A DNA stretch of 10,582 bases from Ruminococcus sp. UBA1366 (GTDB lineage: Bacteria; Bacillota; Clostridia; Oscillospirales; Ruminococcaceae), in assembly GCA_002306005.1 (NCBI GenBank), contig DBRO01000067.1, positions 7,964-18,545 on the forward strand. The letters run 5' to 3'. Position 1 is the stretch's first letter, and every line of letters starts with the position of its first letter. Shown here one piece after another: positions 7,287 to 10,582 of this stretch. A program made the translations under genes and the position numbers. The notes below the pieces were generated by a model, which made no database searches, had not been told where the DNA came from, and saw nothing but the letters and a program-made list of their open reading frames with translations.

Positions 7287-7315
7287 AAAAAAAGCGCCCT
7301 TAAAAAGCGCTTTTT
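7287..7315 (-). terminator. Intrinsic terminator of the ktrBA operon
   Basis: On the minus strand AAAAAGCGC pairs with GCGCTTTTT around a loop of about nine bases, and the T run extends to seven. It begins one base after the ktrA stop codon. The flanking A and T runs make it potentially bidirectional, but no plus-strand gene ends here. Confidence 0.88.
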
Positions 7316-7316
7316 C

Positions 7317-7964
7317 TTACATTTTGATAATTTTCATCACATCGTCGTTTTTCCCGAGGATAATGATATCCTCATCCACTTCAAAAACATGTTCCGGTTT
7401 TGGCAGAGGAAACACCACACTATCCTTTTTGGTTGCCAGAATACTAATATGATATTTTGTCCGGATGGCAAGTTTCAGGATGGTTTGTCCTGCCCAAGTT
7501 TTCGGCACGGGAATTTCATAAATCGCATATTCATGCGTCAATTCAATATAGTCAAAGATATTATCGTAACTACATTTTACCGCTAAATGTTCTGCCAGTT
7601 CCCGTTCGGGATAAACAACTTTATCCGCACCGTTCCGCAATAAAAACTTCTTATGCACATCGCGGCTTGCACGAGAAATCACCATGGGTGCGCCGTTTTC
7701 TTTTAGAAGCGAAGTCGCCTCCAACGAACTTTGAAAATTATCGCCAATCGCACAAATGCAGATATCAAAATTTCGAACGCCAAGACTTTTGATATACGCC
7801 TCGTTGGTCGCATCGCCAATCTGTACTTCTGTGGCGAAACTCATCGCTGCATTCACACGGCTTTCGTTGTTGTCAATCGCTAAAACTTCGTTGCCGTTTT
7901 CGGACAGTTTTTTTGCCATATGCCGTCCGAATCTACCTAGTCCGATAATTAATACCGACTTCAT
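7317..7964 (-). CDS. ktrA: Potassium uptake regulatory subunit KtrA (RCK/TrkA family)
   Basis: Cytoplasmic gating subunit that forms a ring on the KtrB channel and controls K+ uptake by binding nucleotides. In the 215-residue protein, the RCK_N Rossmann domain (about 1-120) has GLGRFG (8-13), the acidic D31 after beta-2 and the GDA motif (50-52). RCK_C (about 135-213) covers the C-terminus. A single RCK pair, rather than the doubled unit of TrkA, fits Ktr systems (usual length about 220). In relatives RCK_C binds the second messenger c-di-AMP, which shuts uptake; whether this one does is inferred only. The ATG start has AGGAG seven bases upstream. It follows ktrB by 16 bp in the same operon and ends in the terminator. 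Confidence 0.93.
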   Translation of the reverse strand: MKSVLIIGLGRFGRHMAKKLSENGNEVLAIDNNESRVNAAMSFATEVQIGDATNEAYIKSLGVRNFDICICAIGDNFQSSLEATSLLKENGAPMVISRASRDVHKKFLLRNGADKVVYPERELAEHLAVKCSYDNIFDYIELTHEYAIYEIPVPKTWAGQTILKLAIRTKYHISILATKKDSVVFPLPKPEHVFEVDEDIIILGKNDDVMKIIKM

Positions 7965-7980
7965 CTAAAAACTCCTATTC

Positions 7981-9330
7981 TTATCCGATTGTAATCTTTT
8001 CTTCCGGCATCTGCTGCTGCGGCGGCTGTGTGTCGGAAAGCGCTAGCAGGATGGTTAGTCCGCCTATTCTGCCAAAGAACATCAGTAAACTTAAAATCAC
8101 CAGCGACAAGGGCGAATATAAAGAAGGCTCCCGCAGTGCAAGCCCTGACGTACCAATCGCTGACGCGGCAGTAAACAAGCTTTCCTTAACCGTAACCTGC
8201 TCCACAAGGGAAATAACTAATGAAGCTGTAATAAACAGCACTGTATACAGCATCACAATTGAGCTTGCCCGCTGCATGATATTACTTTCTAATCTGCGCT
8301 TAAAGCATTCAATGTGTTTTTTCTTATGCAGGACTGCAAATACATTCAAAAATAGTACAGCAATCGTGGTTGTCTTGATACCACCCGCTGTTGAACCTGA
8401 AGAACCGCCGATAAGCATCAGCAGAATTAATAAAATCACAGATGTATCATTGAGCAAATTCAAGTTTAGATTATTAAAACCAGCCGTTCTGGGCGTTACC
8501 GATAAAAACAGCATGGACATGATCCTCTCGGGCAGCGACATCTCTTTGAGTTCCGGATTATGCCATTCCACAAGTAAAAAAATTGCCGCAGAAACAAAAA
8601 TCAAAATGCCCGTAGTGACCAACACCAACTTGGTCTGTAATTTATATTTGCGGAAATGAAATTTGTTCCGAAACAAATCCTCCCAAACGAAAAAGCCCAG
8701 TCCGCCAATAATAATTAACCCCATAATAGTGAAGTTCACAAGCGGATCTGTTTGATAAACCGTCATAGAAGAAAATCTGCCTTTTCCCCCAAACAAATCA
8801 AAACCGGCGTTACAGAACGCCGAAACTGAATGAAAAATGGAAAAATAAATGCCTTTTAGCACACCGTATTCCGGGATAAATCGGAAACTCAAAAAAATGA
8901 CCCCGATGGATTCGAACCCCACTGCGCCAAGCAGAATAAACCGTGTCGTTCGCACAATGCCGCCCACAGCAGACGCGCCGACACTTTCCTGCAAGGTCAG
9001 ACGGCTTCTCATCCCAATTCGTTTTTTGGTCAACGTCAAGAACGAAATCATCAACGTCATAAACCCAATGCCGCCCAACTGAATCAATGTCAAAATCACA
9101 AGTTGTCCAAAAACGGACCAATACAAATAAGTATCAAAAATCACCAGTCCCGTCACACAAGTGGCGGATGCTGATGTCAGCAATGCCTGCGAAAACGGAG
9201 TGAACTCCCCGCTGCGGGCAGCAATTGGCAGGCACAAAAGAACAGCCCCGATAAGAATAATCAACACATAGCCATTGATTAACACCTGCGTGGGCTTCAT
9301 CCGGAATTTCTTTAATTTCAACTTCAACAT
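7981..9330 (-). CDS. ktrB: Potassium uptake channel subunit KtrB (TrkH/KtrB family)
   Basis: Membrane subunit that carries K+ into the cell, working with KtrA from the next gene. The 449-residue protein shows the fourfold M1-P-M2 plan, and the four selectivity-filter segments with their Gly are visible: TCVTGL (G61), FCNAGF (G176), TPRTAGFN (G284) and AIGTSGL (G396). The Gly/Ser-rich gating loop in the middle of the third repeat is GGSSGSTAGGIKTTT (308-322). The length is normal for KtrB. The ATG chosen has GAGAGG nine bases upstream; an in-frame TTG nine bases earlier touches that site and is unlikely. No long leader exists upstream (77 bp to the previous terminator), so there is little room for a c-di-AMP riboswitch of the ydaO type. 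Control is more likely on the protein through KtrA. Confidence 0.95.
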   Translation of the reverse strand: MLKLKLKKFRMKPTQVLINGYVLIILIGAVLLCLPIAARSGEFTPFSQALLTSASATCVTGLVIFDTYLYWSVFGQLVILTLIQLGGIGFMTLMISFLTLTKKRIGMRSRLTLQESVGASAVGGIVRTTRFILLGAVGFESIGVIFLSFRFIPEYGVLKGIYFSIFHSVSAFCNAGFDLFGGKGRFSSMTVYQTDPLVNFTIMGLIIIGGLGFFVWEDLFRNKFHFRKYKLQTKLVLVTTGILIFVSAAIFLLVEWHNPELKEMSLPERIMSMLFLSVTPRTAGFNNLNLNLLNDTSVILLILLMLIGGSSGSTAGGIKTTTIAVLFLNVFAVLHKKKHIECFKRRLESNIMQRASSIVMLYTVLFITASLVISLVEQVTVKESLFTAASAIGTSGLALREPSLYSPLSLVILSLLMFFGRIGGLTILLALSDTQPPQQQMPEEKITIG

Positions 9331-9339
9331 TTCAAGCAA

Positions 9340-9345
9340 CCTCTC
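9340..9345 (-). promoter_or_regulatory. Ribosome binding site deciding the ktrB start
   Basis: GAGAGG followed by nine bases and ATG. The in-frame TTG at 9339 directly abuts this site and so cannot use it. Confidence 0.6.
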
Positions 9346-9351
9346 TTAAAC

Positions 9352-9362
9352 ATTATATATCA
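9352..9362 (-). promoter_or_regulatory. Probable -10 element of the ktrBA promoter
   Basis: TATAAT (9357-9352) lies just upstream of ktrB. An overlapping reading is an extended -10, TGA-TATATA (9362-9354). No good -35 is seen at 16-18 bases. Either reading puts the transcription start around 9345-9347, so the leader would be only about 15 bases and begin almost at the ribosome binding site. Confidence 0.5.
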
Positions 9363-9417
9363 CAAGAGAAGCATTTATTGAAATTACAGATAATTTTTGA
9401 TGAATTGTTTGTGAATA

Positions 9418-9466
9418 TAAAGAAAACCCGCGCAAATCTGCGAAAAACACAGCAAATCTGCACGGG
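9418..9466 (-). terminator. Intrinsic terminator of the ccdA-thioredoxin unit
   Basis: On the minus strand CCCGTGCAGATTTGC (9466-9452) pairs over 15 bases with GCAGATTTGCGCGGG (9441-9427), including three G-U wobbles, around a 10-base loop. TTTTCTTT follows. It starts six bases after the thioredoxin stop codon. Confidence 0.9.
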
Positions 9467-9472
9467 ATTGTT

Positions 9473-10096
9473 TTATTGTATCATAGAAATCCCCTGCTGT
9501 AATAAATCCGCTGTCAACGAACCCGTATAGTAGGCAATCACGTAACCGTCCTTATCAATAAAAAACGTTGTGGGAATGGATGCAACCTGATAGGACTGCG
9601 CACCCTCCATTTCTGTATCGAAAAATGCCGGAAGCGTATAGCCGTTCTCGTCCAAGAAATCCGTGGCGGTTTCCAGCGTTTCGCTGGCGCCATCCGTTAT
9701 ATTTACCATCATAAATTGTATTTCTTCGCCCTGTTCATCATAAATACTTTGGAATTCCGGAAACTCGTTCTTACAAGGGCTGCACCAGCTTGCCCAGAAA
9801 TTAAGCACAATGGGTTTTCCATAGTAATCCGAAAGTTTGACTTTTTCTCCATCCCTGTTTTCCATGGTAAAATCAATCGCTTTGGATTCTTCCGAGTGGC
9901 TGTCCGAATCAGTAGAATCCGTTTCCTCAGGCCCTGAAGAATCCTGCTCCGAAGAATTGAGCTTCACATCAGAGTTGAGCTTTTCATCGCCCTGATATTT
10001 TTTGCTAAGGGCTTGATAGGCAAAATATGCCCCAACCAGTACCGCTGCAATTACAACGAGAATCAGCACCGTTCGAATGACATTCTTTTTCTCCAT
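9473..10096 (-). CDS. Membrane-anchored TlpA/ResA-like thiol-disulfide oxidoreductase
   Basis: Thioredoxin-fold protein tethered outside the cytoplasmic membrane, expected to reduce disulfides in exported proteins such as apocytochromes or other redox targets. In the 207-residue protein, a basic N-terminus and one membrane helix (about 6-28) form an uncleaved anchor, with no lipobox. Residues about 34-73 are a highly acidic Ser/Asp/Glu linker. The thioredoxin domain follows, with FWASWCSPC (catalytic C105 and C108) and the cis-Pro segment SIPTTFFID (P175). The ATG start has AAAGGAAG upstream; an in-frame TTG at 10120 has no such site. It follows ccdA by 24 bp, and CcdA is the usual source of electrons for such proteins. 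No cytochrome c gene is in view, so the substrate is unknown. Confidence 0.93.
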   Translation of the reverse strand: MEKKNVIRTVLILVVIAAVLVGAYFAYQALSKKYQGDEKLNSDVKLNSSEQDSSGPEETDSTDSDSHSEESKAIDFTMENRDGEKVKLSDYYGKPIVLNFWASWCSPCKNEFPEFQSIYDEQGEEIQFMMVNITDGASETLETATDFLDENGYTLPAFFDTEMEGAQSYQVASIPTTFFIDKDGYVIAYYTGSLTADLLQQGISMIQ

Positions 10097-10120
10097 GGCA
10101 ATCTTCCTTTCTTTGTGCAA

Positions 10121-10582
10121 TTACGCAAGCCGGTACACATATTTAATCAAGCCGCTTGCAATTGTGATACCAAGTAAAATCAATAAAATTCCGGAAACCA
10201 GATTGATGACTCGGTAATGCTTCTTAATAAAATCAAACGCACTGCGGAGGCGGTCCAACAACAATGCACTCAGTACAAACGGCACACCCAATCCAGCAGA
10301 ATAGGTCAGCAACATAAGCACGCCCTGCAAGGTTTCGCCGGAGGTTGCGGCATGGGCAAGCGCCGCCGCCAAAAACGTTCCCACACAGGGTGTCCAGCTG
10401 ACGGAAAACACGATCCCAAACAGCACTGCCGAAAAGAATTTTTCGATCCGAAGATTGCTGCCATGGCTTACAACATTGTTTATAAACGGCAGCCGCAGAA
10501 CGCCCGTAAAATTCAATCCGAATAGAATCAAGATCATGCCGCAGACGATGTTAATGACCTGCTGATATGTGCTGAGCGCCGC
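10121..10582 (-). CDS. ccdA: Cytochrome c biogenesis protein CcdA, C-terminal part (cut by window edge)
   Basis: Membrane protein that passes reducing equivalents from cytoplasmic thioredoxin to thiol proteins outside the membrane. Only the last 153 residues are in the window and the frame stays open at the right edge, so the start and the first redox Cys are missing. Visible parts are a segment rich in Gly and Leu (VCGMILILFGL), the second-Cys motif SWTPCVGTFLAA that is typical of CcdA/DsbD membrane domains, and further membrane helices (TYSAGLGVPFVLSALLL and LVSGILLILLGITIASG). The stop is 24 bp before the start of the thioredoxin gene, so the two are surely cotranscribed and act as an electron-transfer pair. 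Confidence 0.92.
   Translation of the reverse strand, partial: AALSTYQQVINIVCGMILILFGLNFTGVLRLPFINNVVSHGSNLRIEKFFSAVLFGIVFSVSWTPCVGTFLAAALAHAATSGETLQGVLMLLTYSAGLGVPFVLSALLLDRLRSAFDFIKKHYRVINLVSGILLILLGITIASGLIKYVYRLA

Noticed and set aside
8030-8659. Long open frame on the plus strand (209 codons) opposite ktrB
   Set aside because: It runs antisense across a clear KtrB coding region with pore motifs, has no recognisable domain, and such frames are expected opposite membrane-protein genes.
8810-9121. Minus-strand frame of 103 codons inside ktrB in another reading frame
   Set aside because: It overlaps the well-supported KtrB frame completely and its composition (many Trp, Cys, Arg) is that of an off-frame translation.
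9340-9417. c-di-AMP (ydaO-type) riboswitch upstream of ktrB
   Set aside because: Only about 77 bp lies between the preceding terminator and ktrB, too short for that riboswitch, and no conserved core was seen.

Overview
The window looks like a chromosomal segment of a low-to-mid GC Bacillota bacterium, probably a clostridial (Oscillospiraceae-like) anaerobe. The reasons are the GGAGG-type ribosome binding sites, the short intrinsic terminators with U tracts, a two-gene KtrAB potassium system, a CheA with a CheY-binding P2 region, and a stand-alone MalT-like LuxR regulator. This placement is an inference from style and gene families. No RNA gene, mobile element or CRISPR array is visible. All eight genes are read from the minus strand, so transcription runs from the high coordinates to the low ones.

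Layout in the direction of transcription: (1) 10582-9418 holds the 3' half of ccdA (cut by the window edge) and a membrane-anchored TlpA/ResA-like thioredoxin. They are 24 bp apart and end in a 15-bp-stem terminator, and together they look like a thiol-reducing module acting outside the membrane. (2) 9359-7287 holds ktrB and ktrA, a K+ uptake channel subunit and its RCK gating subunit, 16 bp apart, with their own terminator directly after the ktrA stop. (3) 7224-4358 holds one large LAL/MalT-type LuxR regulator. It has an exact-consensus sigma-A promoter, a roughly 108-nt leader, and a terminator about 195 bp beyond its stop. (4) 4217-1 holds a chemosensory operon: cheA, cheW, a receiver-domain protein, and a methyl-accepting chemotaxis protein that runs off the left edge.

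The most unusual item is the receiver protein between cheW and the chemoreceptor gene. The aspartate that CheA would phosphorylate is asparagine, the switch Thr/Ser is replaced by a hydrophobic residue, and the C-terminal half is not a DNA-binding domain but a small domain resembling DUF2442. Meanwhile CheA keeps its phosphorylatable His and an apparently complete ATPase domain. No cheY, cheB, cheR or cheD is present in the window. The operon therefore pairs an apparently active kinase with a receiver that cannot accept phosphate in the normal way, which suggests a structural or adaptor role in the array, or an output protein encoded elsewhere.
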